The position numbers were made by a program, and so were the translations under genes. A stretch of 64,000 bases of DNA from Chitinophaga sp. MM2321 (GTDB lineage Bacteria; Bacteroidota; Bacteroidia; Chitinophagales; Chitinophagaceae), in NCBI RefSeq assembly GCF_964033635.1, contig NZ_OZ035533.1:3968001-4032000 (forward strand), written 5' to 3'. This document shows positions 35,052 to 44,840 of this stretch, piece after piece. Every line of letters begins with the position of its first letter. Position 1 is the first letter of the stretch. A model generated the notes under the pieces. It was not told the origin of the DNA, searched no databases, and saw nothing but the letters and a program-made list of their open reading frames with translations.

Positions 35052-36329
35052 CTATTCCGATGTGATCATCCTGATACGGTTATTAACCCTATCCACTACG
35101 TATACGGTGTTGTTTTTGTCTACCGCTACACCGGTGGGTACGTTAAAAAGCCCTGCTGCTCCGGTGCCATCAGCAAAGCCGGCAGTGGTGCCACCAATAT
35201 AGGTGCTTACATTCCAGGTATTGGCAGTGATAAAGCGGATACATTGATTACTGTTTGAAGAAGGCGCATCTTTACTGCCATTACCGGCAATAAACAGGTT
35301 GTTTTGCGCATCTATAGCAATTCCCCATGGATATTCAAACCGCGCCGCACTACCCACTCCATTCACCAGACCGGTGCCACTGGCATCCCCGGCAATAACA
35401 GCCGGCTCCCAGGTTCCTGCTGTAAATTTTTTGATAAGGGAACTGCCGGATTCTGTTACAAATAAATTTCCCTGGTCATCTACTGCCACATCTGCAGGAT
35501 TATTGAGGCCGGAGATAATCTCCTGTGGGCTTCCTCCCGGCGGCACCTGGTAGATTTTACCGCTTGTTGAATTTACACAGTATAATGTACCGTTCCTTTT
35601 GTCCACCCCCAGTCCCCAGGCCTGTACCCAGTCAATCAGTGTGGTAGTACCATCCGGTGAAATTTTCCGGAGCGCCCATGAAAAAGGATCTGATACAAAT
35701 ACATTTCCATCTTTATCTACGGCAACATCTGTTGGCAACTGGAACCTTGCGGCATCTCCCTTTCCTTCCTGGTAGCCAAATTCTCCGTTGCCGGCCAAAG
35801 TGGTGACGGTTCCATCAGGTGTTATTTTTCTCACACTATAATTTTTGCTGTCTGCTACATACAGGTTTCCTTCATCATCTACATCCAACCCACATCTGTC
35901 TTCAAAATTAAACAACGCCTTTGTGCCTATACCATCGGCAAAACCCGCAGTACCATTACCTGCCAGGGTGGTTACCTTATAAGAGGCCTGGTATTGGAAA
36001 TCTTTTGCGCCCTCCGCTGTTTTCCCGTTGATGGACACCATTACTTTACCGGTACCTGCTTTTACCGGTATCACTACCAGTATATGATCACTGATGATAC
36101 CCGTGATCAGTGCCTTTACACCATTCACCGTTACCGTAACGCCCGTGGTATCGGTACTGAAATTACTGCCATAGATCAACACTTCCGTGCCGGCAGCACC
36201 GGCTTCCGGTGTAAATTTGTCAATAACAACCGGCGCATTATTATCATGCACAAAGCCTTTATCTTTTTTACAACCCATCGCTGCGAACAAGAGCAATGAA
36301 AGTTGCAGACTATATATGATAGTTTTCAT
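35052..36329 (-). CDS. IPT/TIG and NHL-repeat lipoprotein of the PUL
   Basis: A 425-residue lipoprotein with lipobox AAMGC (Cys at about 20), one IPT/TIG immunoglobulin-like domain (about 33-112, FTPEAGAAGTEVLIYGSNF) and six or so NHL beta-propeller blades (repeats of the type GVAVDKNNTVYVVDRVNNRI). Proteins of this layout often sit after SusD in Bacteroidota PULs, in the place of SusE/SusF, and are thought to bind glycan at the cell surface. No catalytic residues are evident. It is third in the operon, 38 bp after SusD. Confidence 0.85.
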   Translation of the reverse strand: MKTIIYSLQLSLLLFAAMGCKKDKGFVHDNNAPVVIDKFTPEAGAAGTEVLIYGSNFSTDTTGVTVTVNGVKALITGIISDHILVVIPVKAGTGKVMVSINGKTAEGAKDFQYQASYKVTTLAGNGTAGFADGIGTKALFNFEDRCGLDVDDEGNLYVADSKNYSVRKITPDGTVTTLAGNGEFGYQEGKGDAARFQLPTDVAVDKDGNVFVSDPFSWALRKISPDGTTTLIDWVQAWGLGVDKRNGTLYCVNSTSGKIYQVPPGGSPQEIISGLNNPADVAVDDQGNLFVTESGSSLIKKFTAGTWEPAVIAGDASGTGLVNGVGSAARFEYPWGIAIDAQNNLFIAGNGSKDAPSSNSNQCIRFITANTWNVSTYIGGTTAGFADGTGAAGLFNVPTGVAVDKNNTVYVVDRVNNRIRMITSE

Positions 36330-36367
36330 TTGTTTTTATTTATGCCCATATGGGGTTTGTAATACTT

Positions 36368-38020
36368 TTACCAGCCAATATTCTGTGTAAACCCTTCATT
36401 CTGGCTGCTTACCTTATCCATCTCGCTTTGTGGTATTGGTAACCAGTAGTTTCTTTTCGGATCAAATGCCCGCTTTTCAATTACCGGATAGGTATAGGTA
36501 ACATTTCCGGTACCAGATACTGTTACTCCATGTACCTCTTTGTTGTCCACTATTTCAGCTGTTTTCCAGCGACGTACATCCCAGAAACGGTAGCCTTCCA
36601 GCGCCAGTTCAATCCTCCTTTCATGACGGATCTTTGCGCGCAGGACTTCGGGTGATCCACCGCTGATATCAGGCATGGCAGCCCTTTTACGAATAGCATT
36701 CACTGCACTGATCACGCCGGCATCATCGCCGCCAGCTTCATTTTGTGCTTCTGCATAATTGAGATATAATTCTGCTGTTCTGATCAGTATCCATTTACGA
36801 TCTGTTGCGCCACTGGAGGCAAACAGGTCAACAGAAGGTAACAGGAATTTGCGCGGCCAGTAGTTGGTAGATATTTGTCCGGATCGTGGTGCATCCGCAC
36901 CATTGGGATCTAATACTTTTCCTTTCCAGCTGGCACCGGGATACAGGATGGTAGCATAAAAGCGCGGATCTCTTCCTTTATAGGGCTGATCAGTAATATA
37001 CCCGGATGCAGGATCGGTAACAGGCAAACCTGTGCTTTGCATTTCATAATCATCTACCAGTTCCTGCAGTGGTGTTATGTTTCCGTAACCGTTGGCGCTG
37101 CGGGGATTCATTTCCCGGTCTATACCACCATCACCAAAAGCACCGGGGGCCGGGCGGCTCCAGATGACTTCCCGGTTAAAGTATTGCGTAAATATATCAC
37201 CGTAATTATCATTCAACGTATATCCGTTGGCGATAGCAGTGTCTAATGCTGCCTTACAAGCCACAGCTGCCGTTTGCCACCGGCTTTTATCGTTGGCTGT
37301 ATTAAAAAGCGGGCTGGCATTGTACAACAGCAGTCTTCCTTTCAATGCCATAGCAATCATTTTGGTAGCCCTGCCCCAGTTGGCCGGGCGGTCGCTGTAA
37401 TTAACGGGCAACAGGGTTGACGCTTCGTCCAGATCGCTCAGGATACTGGCTACTACTTCCTCAATGGTGTTACGTTTAAAATAGATGCCCGCAGGATCAT
37501 CGAAAGGATTTTTTTCTGTGAGCACCAATGGCACGCCACCCCAGGTACGCAGCAATTCAAAATAGTAATAGGCGCGCAATGTCAATACTTCCCCTTTCAA
37601 CCGGGTGCGACGCGCCGGATAGTTAGGATCTTCCTTTATCATATCATAGTTGCCCAGGAATTTATTGCAGGAGCGGATCTTGCCATAATAATCTGTCCAC
37701 AGGCTTTGCATAGGGAAGTTAGACGGGCTCATAGAACCCGTATTAAAATTACCCGCATCAGGGTAAGCTGCCGAGTTATCAGCTGCCTGGTTAGATTCAT
37801 CTGTTGCACTGCTCAGCATCCACCCCGAACCGGGTTGGAACATGTTGGGCAAACTCTGGTAAATAACGTTGACAAATTTCTCTGCATTTTCAATTTTGCC
37901 AAATACTTCTTTATCTGTTATCAGATCACTGGGCTGCCTGTCCAGGTAGTTTTTTTTGCAGGCAGTTGCACACAAGATCAGTAATGCTGCCGTACCTGTC
38001 CTTAAAAAGAAAGTTCTCAT
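36368..38020 (-). CDS. SusD/RagB-family nutrient-binding outer membrane lipoprotein
   Basis: A 550-residue glycan-binding lipoprotein with lipobox CATAC (Cys at about 21) followed by KKNYLDRQPSDLITD, typical of SusD. The C-terminal region shows the conserved IRHERRIELALEGYRFWDVRRW and the closing YWLPIPQSEM. It partners the SusC that ends 22 bp upstream. It is an independent paralogue of the SusD at 21177. Confidence 0.94.
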   Translation of the reverse strand: MRTFFLRTGTAALLILCATACKKNYLDRQPSDLITDKEVFGKIENAEKFVNVIYQSLPNMFQPGSGWMLSSATDESNQAADNSAAYPDAGNFNTGSMSPSNFPMQSLWTDYYGKIRSCNKFLGNYDMIKEDPNYPARRTRLKGEVLTLRAYYYFELLRTWGGVPLVLTEKNPFDDPAGIYFKRNTIEEVVASILSDLDEASTLLPVNYSDRPANWGRATKMIAMALKGRLLLYNASPLFNTANDKSRWQTAAVACKAALDTAIANGYTLNDNYGDIFTQYFNREVIWSRPAPGAFGDGGIDREMNPRSANGYGNITPLQELVDDYEMQSTGLPVTDPASGYITDQPYKGRDPRFYATILYPGASWKGKVLDPNGADAPRSGQISTNYWPRKFLLPSVDLFASSGATDRKWILIRTAELYLNYAEAQNEAGGDDAGVISAVNAIRKRAAMPDISGGSPEVLRAKIRHERRIELALEGYRFWDVRRWKTAEIVDNKEVHGVTVSGTGNVTYTYPVIEKRAFDPKRNYWLPIPQSEMDKVSSQNEGFTQNIGW

Positions 38021-38042
38021 TTTTATATTTTATGACAGATGA

Positions 38043-41000
38043 TTAAAGATTGATAGTAATACCGACGTTATACACGCGCATAATAGGATAAGGCTGCCAA
38101 CCCCAACGGCCACCGGTATTTGACTCAGGATCTATCCCCAGCTCTTTTACATTATCCCAGCTGATGAGGTTCATCGCATTTACATAAATACGGGCATTCT
38201 TTATCTTCAGCGGTTTAAGCAGGGATACCGGTAAACGATAACCTATTTCAGCATTCTTTAATTTTACGTAATCTGTTTTCCTGATCCAGTAACTGGAGCT
38301 GACAGCATTGTTACCCATATTACTTTCCGAGAGATGCAGTACCGGATACTTCGCATTCGCAGCATTTTCCGGTGTCCACCTGTCCTGCATAAACGGACGA
38401 TAGCTCTCCCTGTAATTGGCGGTTAGCTGGGAAGAAAAGATCTGACGTCCGCCGCCGGCACCCTGAAACAATACACTTACATCTATTCCTTTATAGTCAA
38501 GCCCGAAGGTGGCGCCAAAATAACTGGTAGGTACATTCAACATCGGTAACCTGACCCTGTCTACTTCATCTATCAGCCCATCCCCGTTGATATCTTTATA
38601 TTTGATATCTCCCGGTATCGTCGGCGAAAAAGTTTGCTTCGCACTCTTATTGATTTCATCCTGGCTCTGGAAAAGTCCCAATGACTCATATCCCAGGTAG
38701 TAGCCAATAGGATATCCAACAGCACTCTGATACTGGTAGGCCAGCTCAGGTTCATCCATTTCCAGTATTTTATTCTTTACATACTGATAGTTCATTTTTG
38801 TAAATACGCCTACTGCACCTACATTGGTATTCACGTTCAGTTCCAGTTCCACACCCCTGTTGCGGATGCTACCCAGGTTCCTGTTGAGCGACGCTGTTAT
38901 ACCCAGGTACGCAGGTATGGTGCCCGCAGCCGTAAGAATGTTGGTACGCAGTTCATTGAACACATCCAGGTTAAATTTTATCTTGTCTTTCAGGAAGCCG
39001 GTTTCAATCCCCAGGTTGGTTTTGGCAGCCTTCTCCCAGGTGATAGCGGTATTACCTACCCTGTTTTCGGAGTAACCACCAACGCTTGCGCCTACACTAC
39101 CAAATACAAAACCATCACCTTTGGAGTAATCGGACAAATACAACCAACGGTTACCACCAATCTGATCATTTCCTACATAACCGTGAGAGAAACGTAGTTT
39201 CAGGAAGCTGAACAAGGCTTGTTTTTTCATAAAGTCCTCATTGCTGACCATCCATGCAGCAGACAATGCCGGGAAAAATCCATAACGTCTGCCCGGAGGA
39301 AAGTTTTCTGAACCATTAAAACCTGCATTAAATTCCAGGTAATATTTAGCGGCATAATTATAGGCTACGCGTCCTACATAACCTTCGTATACCCGTGGCA
39401 GATAGCCCGACTGGGAACGGTAGTTGCGGTTAAAGAGGAATAAGCCGCTCACGGCATGTTTACCAAAATCGCGGTCATACATTAATTTCACATCATAGTA
39501 ATAATATCTTTCTCCGCTGTTGGAGCCTGAGTATTGTAAGCTGGTGGCTGCCCTGTGTTGTGTATAGGTACCTTCACCGCCCGGTACGGATTTGTAACGG
39601 TAAGAATCAAAATCCTGGTCTTCTGCAACATTGATAGCACCATAGTTTTCAAAAGTAAACAGTCCCTTTACTTTTAACCCCGGTGTAATAAAATCCAGTT
39701 TACGGGAAAGGGCCACACTACCGTTGGTACTGTGCCAATAGGCATCCAGGAAACCATTCTGTGTAAGTACACCGTACAGGTTATAAAAATCTTCCCGCAT
39801 ATTCCCGGAAGCGATGCTGCCATCAGGATTTTTTACAGGTGTAAGATGGTTATTCATCTGCGACAACAGTACCCAGAAAAATTCACCACCTGCCCTGTCC
39901 AGAGAAGGACTGGTACGGTCTTCCAGCCTGGAAGCCAGATCTACCTGCAGGTCTGTATTTTTATCTAAAGTAATATCCACATTGGAGCGGAAATTATAAC
40001 GGTCATACTTATACTTTATTCCATACACATTGTCATTGGCATGATTATATACCGGCTCCTGCCGCAGGTAAGAACCGGATACAAAGTATCGCATGAATTT
40101 GGAACCGCCACTGATATTGATGTTCGCCGTTTTCTGCGGTGAATTTTTCCTGATGGACTCTTTATACCAATCGGTGTTGGGGTAATCATATGGTTTAAGT
40201 CCTGTTTTGTAATATTCCAGTTCCTGATCGGTAAATACAACCGGGAGACCGTCATTCCTGGCGGCTTCATTTTCCAGCAGTCCTGACTGGTAAGAATCCA
40301 GGAAACGTGGAAAATTGGTTGGCTGCTGCAAGGCATACTGCATATTTACCTGGATATTTGGCGGGCCATTTCTACCACGGCGAGTGGTTACCAGTACAAT
40401 ACCATTGGCGCCCTGGATCCCGTATAATGCAGCAGAAGAAGCATCTTTCAGAATGGTCACCGATTCAATTTCGTTGGCATCCAACTGCCCGAGATTAGCA
40501 TTTCCACGGGGCAAGCCATCAATAACAATCAATGGATCGGAATACCCGGTGGTATTCAATCCCCGGATAAATAACTGCGAATAGTCATCACCCGGCCGGC
40601 CGGAATACTGCGCGGTGATAAGCCCTGGCAGCCTTCCTGCGAGCGCATTGGTCAGGTTACCTACAGGACTCTGTTTCAGCTCTTTCGTCTGAATACTGGA
40701 TACAGCACCGGTAATACTCTGTTTCGTCTGCTTCTGTCCATATCCTAATACAACTACTTCATTCAAACCGGCATCAGACGGTTTCAGTTTGATAACAGGC
40801 AGCTGGCCGTTACCTTTCACGGGTACTTCCTGTGCTTCATATCCCAGATAGGAAATAATCAGCACCCCGTTTTCAGGTACCGTGATCTTAAAGTTGCCAT
40901 CAACATCGGTGGTAGTTCCCCTGCTGGTACCTTTGAGTTGTATACTCACCCCCAGCAGTTCCAGGTCGTTCTCACCGGTTACCTTACCCGTAACGGGGAT

Positions 41001-41369
41001 ATCGGCGGACCTTTCGGAGATAGCCACCAGACCGTCATCCAGGATCTTATACTTAAAACCTTTATCCAGTACTTTGTCCAGGATTTCCGGCAGGGTAGCA
41101 TCATGGAAATTAACATCTACCCTTTCCTCTTTCGGAAAGGTTTTGTCGTTATACAGGAACCTGTAGTCGCTTTTTGTTTCCACCCACGAAAGCAGCTTAT
41201 GCAGGGCTATCTGCTTGCTGGTAAGCGTAAATTTGCTTTGTGAATAGACGTCAGCACGCACCTGTAAAATTGAAGCAGCAATAAGAATTAAACAGAGCTT
41301 CATACACATGAATGTTTTTCTCAGGAAATCGTTGGAAAGGGCTGTTTTTAAACACAGCTTTTTTTTCAT
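38043..41369 (-). CDS. SusC-type TonB-linked protein with N-terminal STN signalling domain
   Basis: A protein of about 1108 residues: signal peptide, STN (secretin/TonB N-terminal) domain (about 45-115, FTLTSKQIALHKLLSWVE... DKVLDKGFKYKI), carboxypeptidase-like domain, VVVLGYGQKQTKQSITG hallmark, plug and barrel. The STN domain links substrate capture to the FecR anti-sigma factor and so to the ECF sigma factor encoded just upstream. The frame extends 16 codons further up, but MKKKLCLKTA at 41369 is the sensible start. The last beta-strand is atypical in ending NVGITINL. First gene of the SusC-SusD-IPT/NHL-GH20-like operon. Confidence 0.94.
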   Translation of the reverse strand: MKKKLCLKTALSNDFLRKTFMCMKLCLILIAASILQVRADVYSQSKFTLTSKQIALHKLLSWVETKSDYRFLYNDKTFPKEERVDVNFHDATLPEILDKVLDKGFKYKILDDGLVAISERSADIPVTGKVTGENDLELLGVSIQLKGTSRGTTTDVDGNFKITVPENGVLIISYLGYEAQEVPVKGNGQLPVIKLKPSDAGLNEVVVLGYGQKQTKQSITGAVSSIQTKELKQSPVGNLTNALAGRLPGLITAQYSGRPGDDYSQLFIRGLNTTGYSDPLIVIDGLPRGNANLGQLDANEIESVTILKDASSAALYGIQGANGIVLVTTRRGRNGPPNIQVNMQYALQQPTNFPRFLDSYQSGLLENEAARNDGLPVVFTDQELEYYKTGLKPYDYPNTDWYKESIRKNSPQKTANINISGGSKFMRYFVSGSYLRQEPVYNHANDNVYGIKYKYDRYNFRSNVDITLDKNTDLQVDLASRLEDRTSPSLDRAGGEFFWVLLSQMNNHLTPVKNPDGSIASGNMREDFYNLYGVLTQNGFLDAYWHSTNGSVALSRKLDFITPGLKVKGLFTFENYGAINVAEDQDFDSYRYKSVPGGEGTYTQHRAATSLQYSGSNSGERYYYYDVKLMYDRDFGKHAVSGLFLFNRNYRSQSGYLPRVYEGYVGRVAYNYAAKYYLEFNAGFNGSENFPPGRRYGFFPALSAAWMVSNEDFMKKQALFSFLKLRFSHGYVGNDQIGGNRWLYLSDYSKGDGFVFGSVGASVGGYSENRVGNTAITWEKAAKTNLGIETGFLKDKIKFNLDVFNELRTNILTAAGTIPAYLGITASLNRNLGSIRNRGVELELNVNTNVGAVGVFTKMNYQYVKNKILEMDEPELAYQYQSAVGYPIGYYLGYESLGLFQSQDEINKSAKQTFSPTIPGDIKYKDINGDGLIDEVDRVRLPMLNVPTSYFGATFGLDYKGIDVSVLFQGAGGGRQIFSSQLTANYRESYRPFMQDRWTPENAANAKYPVLHLSESNMGNNAVSSSYWIRKTDYVKLKNAEIGYRLPVSLLKPLKIKNARIYVNAMNLISWDNVKELGIDPESNTGGRWGWQPYPIMRVYNVGITINL

Positions 41370-41448
41370 ACTTTTGGTATTGAACGTTAGACATTTGAAA
41401 CAAAGGAAATCCCGCACGGACTACTTGTTTCGTTCCATGTTTGGCTTT

Positions 41449-41476
41449 AAAGGGGAGTGTTGCCGCACTTCCCTTT
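41449..41476. other. Stem-loop between fecR and the STN-SusC gene
   Basis: AAAGGGGAGTG (41449-41459) pairs with CACTTCCCTTT (41466-41476) over 11 bp with one G-T and a 6-nt loop, inside the 192-bp gap. On the plus strand a T-run follows, giving terminator form for antisense transcription; on the minus strand (sense) it could be a leader structure of the SusC mRNA. Confidence 0.4.
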
Positions 41477-41561
41477 TTTTATTAGCGGAAAGTGTGGTTA
41501 TACGGGTTCAGTGATAACCCTGGTAAACTTCTTCATAATTATTAGCTTTTGACTTGGTTGA

Positions 41562-42578
41562 TTAATTGTGTATGTAAATAGTATCTCCTTTGATCGTGTA
41601 TTTGAAATCGGCAGTTAACTGCATCACTTTCAGCACTTCTTCCACAGTTTCCCGTTTGAAAGTACCGGTGAAGATGTTATCATTCAGGGTGCTATCCTGC
41701 AAAACTATTTTTTTGCCATACCAGCGGCTCATGAGCTTTACCAGCTCCTGGAAGGATTTATCCTTAAATTCCAACCTGTTGTCCATCCATACGGTTTCGG
41801 CGGGCACCTGCGGTTTTACGGGTTGTACAATAGCCAGGAATTCGCCCCAATCGATGATCCGCCCCGCTGTAGCCGGATCAGTTGCAGTCTTGTCTTTTCT
41901 TTTGAGTGTGAGTTTTTCGCCGGGTGCCAGCAATAGATTTTTATCGGGCTGTTTGTTCATGCCCACTGCTACCTTACCTTCCAACAAAGTTGTTTCGATG
42001 GTTGCATCGCCCTGGTAAGCCTTCACATTGAAGCGGGTGCCCAGCACCTTTACGCTCATGTCGGCAGTATGTATAATGAAGGGGTGGGCATCTTTCTTCG
42101 CTACTTCAAAATAAGCTTCCCCTTTCAGATATACTTCCCGCTTGCGGGTAGCAATATCAGCAGGATAGGTCAGCTCGCTGCTCACATTCAGCCATACCCG
42201 GGTGCCGTCTTCCAGCAGGATCTTTTTCCTGACACCACTTGGGGTATCCAGCACCAACTGTTTGGCCGGACGGGCCAGCATCATCCACACACCGGCGCCT
42301 GTTAGCAGTATAACTATAGCAGCGGCGGCGCGCCACCAGCCTCTCTTTATGTTATGTACAACCGGCTCCCCTGGCGCTTCCTGCCACTCCCCTTCTTTTT
42401 TCAGTTTATCGGTAATATCGTTATATACCTGCATCAGGTCAGGCAACTGAGCCCCCTCGTCCGATGCTTTCGAAGATTTAAATCTATCATACCAGGATTC
42501 CATCGCTGCTCTTTCTTCCGCCGTACAATCGCCTTCCAGGTATTTTTCCAGTAACCGAATCAGTTGTTGGTCGCTCAT
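41562..42578 (-). CDS. FecR-family anti-sigma factor
   Basis: A 338-residue inner-membrane anti-sigma/sigma-regulator. The N-terminal cytoplasmic segment (1-79) binds sigma, one transmembrane helix spans about 82-101, and the periplasmic FecR domain follows (DTPSGVRKKILLEDGTRVWLN, about 111-131, then GEAYFEVAKKDAHPF), ending with a DUF4974-type domain (ETVEEVLKVMQLTADFKYTIKGD). It relays the STN signal of the SusC at 38043. It is transcribed away from the sigma gene, which is not the usual arrangement. Confidence 0.93.
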   Translation of the reverse strand: MSDQQLIRLLEKYLEGDCTAEERAAMESWYDRFKSSKASDEGAQLPDLMQVYNDITDKLKKEGEWQEAPGEPVVHNIKRGWWRAAAAIVILLTGAGVWMMLARPAKQLVLDTPSGVRKKILLEDGTRVWLNVSSELTYPADIATRKREVYLKGEAYFEVAKKDAHPFIIHTADMSVKVLGTRFNVKAYQGDATIETTLLEGKVAVGMNKQPDKNLLLAPGEKLTLKRKDKTATDPATAGRIIDWGEFLAIVQPVKPQVPAETVWMDNRLEFKDKSFQELVKLMSRWYGKKIVLQDSTLNDNIFTGTFKRETVEEVLKVMQLTADFKYTIKGDTIYIHN

Positions 42579-42737
42579 TTTACTATTTGTCTGATACTAA
42601 GACACACCAATTTTCTTTAACCCTACCCCCACCTGTAAATTTATTTTTCGCCCGGTTTATGAGAAAAGTCGGTTTTTACCTATCTTATGGGTTTAAAGCA
42701 AGGCGGAAATCAACCAGCGCCGCCATAAGTGGATAGC

Positions 42738-43316
42738 ATGACTGAGTATACCGCACTAGAGGATCAGGCTCTGATAAAATTGATGGCGAACAATGATAAC
42801 AAGGCCTTTGAAACCTTGTACCAGCGGCATGCACCTGCGCTGTATGGCAGCGCATACAAAAAATTTCCGGTCCCCCACCTGCTGGAAGATATGCTACAGG
42901 AGATATTTATTGCGCTTTATAAAAAACGTTCTACCCTCACAGACATACAAAACATCAAAGCATATCTCCATAGTGCACTCCGGAACAGGATCCTGAATGA
43001 ACTGAGAAATTCACTGATCCATGAACAACACCATAAACAGCTCCCCGTAGCGCAAATATCCGAAACCGAAAATGGCTACGACTTCAAATTACTGGAGAAA
43101 AGATTTGCGGCAGCCCTCGACAGACTAACAGCACGCAGCAGGGAGGTTTTTCTGCTCAGCCGGCGGGATAACCTTTCCAACAAGGAAATTGCCCATCGTT
43201 TAGGCATCTCCGTTAAAGCAGTGGAAAAACATATGGGTAAGTCGTTGCAGGTAATGCGCCAGGAGTTTAAGGATTATGGGCTAATTGTTGCCCTGACAGC
43301 CGTTTTCTGGCATTAA
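42738..43316 (+). CDS. ECF RNA polymerase sigma factor (sigma-70 family)
   Basis: A 192-residue extracytoplasmic-function sigma factor of the Bacteroidota expansion. Region 2 is at about 10-85 (MLQEIFIALYKKR, promoter -10 recognition and core binding), region 4 at about 120-180 (LTARSREVFLLSRRDNLSNKEIAHRLGISVKAVEKHM). A GTG three codons upstream (42729) is an alternative start. It is divergent from the FecR gene across about 160 bp. It should direct transcription of the SusC-led operon when FecR releases it. Confidence 0.93.
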   Translation: MTEYTALEDQALIKLMANNDNKAFETLYQRHAPALYGSAYKKFPVPHLLEDMLQEIFIALYKKRSTLTDIQNIKAYLHSALRNRILNELRNSLIHEQHHKQLPVAQISETENGYDFKLLEKRFAAALDRLTARSREVFLLSRRDNLSNKEIAHRLGISVKAVEKHMGKSLQVMRQEFKDYGLIVALTAVFWH

Positions 43317-43317
43317 A

Positions 43318-43346
43318 AAAATGCAGCCCCAAAGGAGCTGCATTTT
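43318..43346. terminator. Bidirectional terminator between sigma and DUF6528-like genes
   Basis: AAAATGCAGC (43318-43327) pairs with GCTGCATTTT (43337-43346), with a CC/GG extension toward the loop. A-rich and T-rich flanks make it work in both directions. It lies 1 bp after the sigma stop and 17 bp before the convergent gene's stop. Confidence 0.7.
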
Positions 43347-43363
43347 ATGGGGCATCATCCGAG

Positions 43364-44299
43364 CTATTCAGGAATCAGCCAACGAACTTTATATATCTTC
43401 CAGCCTTTTTGCTTAAATATACGCTTCCCGTTTCCATCCAGTATTTCGTCTGTCCACCACGATTCATTGGGCTTTGCTACGATGGTAGGATAACCCGCAG
43501 GGCCGGAAGACACACTTTTGATGTTATCCTGTATAATTCCTGCCGGTTTGAGTTGCAGGGTATTTATATCAAATTTATAAACATGGGTAGTATTGGTAAG
43601 CCACAATGTTTTTTCACCATACACGGGGTACAGGTCATGCGCTTCCTCACCCGGTAAAGTAAAGGAGGTATCCACGATCAGATCGGGCGCTTCGCGGTTG
43701 AAATTGTATTTGAAAGACCACATTTTATGTCTGTCGGCAGACCACAACCGCTGATGATCCGCATCCCATACCACGTTATGCCCAAAATCTACCGGTACCG
43801 TTTTCGTATATACGTTACCGGGAAAGGCTGTGGTGTCCGTTCTGAACAAGGTCAGGTGATTGCCGGTACTGGAGGCACTCACAATATTACCATCCGGCAG
43901 GATCTCGGCGGAATGCGTATTCCCGCCCGCATAGGCATAAAACACTACTTTCTTGTCAGCAATACGAATGAGTGCTACCGCCCCACCGGAGGCAGTCATC
44001 AGTATAAATTTATTATGATATACCGGCTTCACATCGCTGGGATTATTAAACCATTTTATATGCGCAGTATCCACATTGGATGCAGACGGTTTCCACTCCC
44101 ATATGACAGCGCCGGAAGAGAGGTCTGCAATGGTAATGCGGTGTTGCGACTGTTCCGCTACCACCACGCAACGGTTACAGGCGGCTACTGTAGGTGTATC
44201 GGGCTTTTCAACGGGTTGTGATATCGCTATGCCAGCTTTACCTGAACAGGCTGTTGTATATAACAACAGGCCCGTTAATACAATCAATGGGAACTTCAT
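43364..44299 (-). CDS. DUF6528-like beta-propeller lipoprotein
   Basis: A 311-residue lipoprotein with lipobox TTAC (Cys at about 18) and a repetitive beta-rich body. Segments such as ITIADLSSGAVIWEWKPS, YHNKFILMTASGGAVALIRI and HSAEILPDGNIVSASSTGNHL resemble the family annotated as DUF6528 in Bacteroidota, a PQQ/WD-type propeller. No enzymatic residues can be assigned. The frame extends six codons upstream of the chosen ATG (44299). It converges on the sigma gene and is divergent from the small lipoprotein at 44370. Confidence 0.65.
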   Translation of the reverse strand: MKFPLIVLTGLLLYTTACSGKAGIAISQPVEKPDTPTVAACNRCVVVAEQSQHRITIADLSSGAVIWEWKPSASNVDTAHIKWFNNPSDVKPVYHNKFILMTASGGAVALIRIADKKVVFYAYAGGNTHSAEILPDGNIVSASSTGNHLTLFRTDTTAFPGNVYTKTVPVDFGHNVVWDADHQRLWSADRHKMWSFKYNFNREAPDLIVDTSFTLPGEEAHDLYPVYGEKTLWLTNTTHVYKFDINTLQLKPAGIIQDNIKSVSSGPAGYPTIVAKPNESWWTDEILDGNGKRIFKQKGWKIYKVRWLIPE

Positions 44300-44369
44300 C
44301 CTGGAAATTTTTATCAATTTAATCCTTATACCGGCTGCCGTATTTACCGCTTTTCGTTATATTCAGTAT

Positions 44370-44828
44370 ATGAAAACACTACACCTGCTCTCATCACTCA
44401 CTGTTTTTGCTGTTATGTCCTGCAACCAGACGGGCACCCAAACTAATAAAAATACTGACACTATAAAAACCGTCAGTACAAATACCAACGCCTGTTATAT
44501 AAAAGTTACCGGCAAAGACTCTGTCAGCCTGCATGTAAACATACAGGACACCACCGTTAGCGGTAAATTAATATATAATTATTTTGAGAAAGATAAAAAT
44601 ACGGGAGAGATCAACGGCAGCATCCACGATGGTATTCTACGTGCCGCTTACCAGTTTATGAGTGAAGGCACCCTCAGCACACGACCAGTGGTATTCAGGA
44701 TTTCCGGCAACCAGGCATTTGAAGCACTAACAGATAGTGTAAATAGCGAAGGAATCCCGGTATTTAACAGTGACGACAAGGCTCTTAAATTTGATACGAC
44801 ACCGTTGGTAGAAGGGGAATGTATTTAG
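44370..44828 (+). CDS. Small hypothetical lipoprotein
   Basis: A 152-residue protein that I do not recognise. It starts MKTLHLLSSLTVFAVMSC with a clear lipobox (Cys18), then a Thr/Asn-rich linker, then a predicted beta-rich domain (DSVSLHVNIQDTTVSGKLIYNY, GSIHDGILRAAYQ). The open frame extends much further upstream, overlapping the divergent gene, but the signal peptide fixes the start at 44370. It is followed by repeat element E. Confidence 0.65.
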   Translation: MKTLHLLSSLTVFAVMSCNQTGTQTNKNTDTIKTVSTNTNACYIKVTGKDSVSLHVNIQDTTVSGKLIYNYFEKDKNTGEINGSIHDGILRAAYQFMSEGTLSTRPVVFRISGNQAFEALTDSVNSEGIPVFNSDDKALKFDTTPLVEGECI

Positions 44829-44840
44829 AGATGTGCTATT

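Noticed and set aside
44076..44369. N-terminal extension of the small lipoprotein frame
   Set aside because: This part overlaps the divergent DUF6528-like gene; a clear lipoprotein signal peptide begins at 44370.
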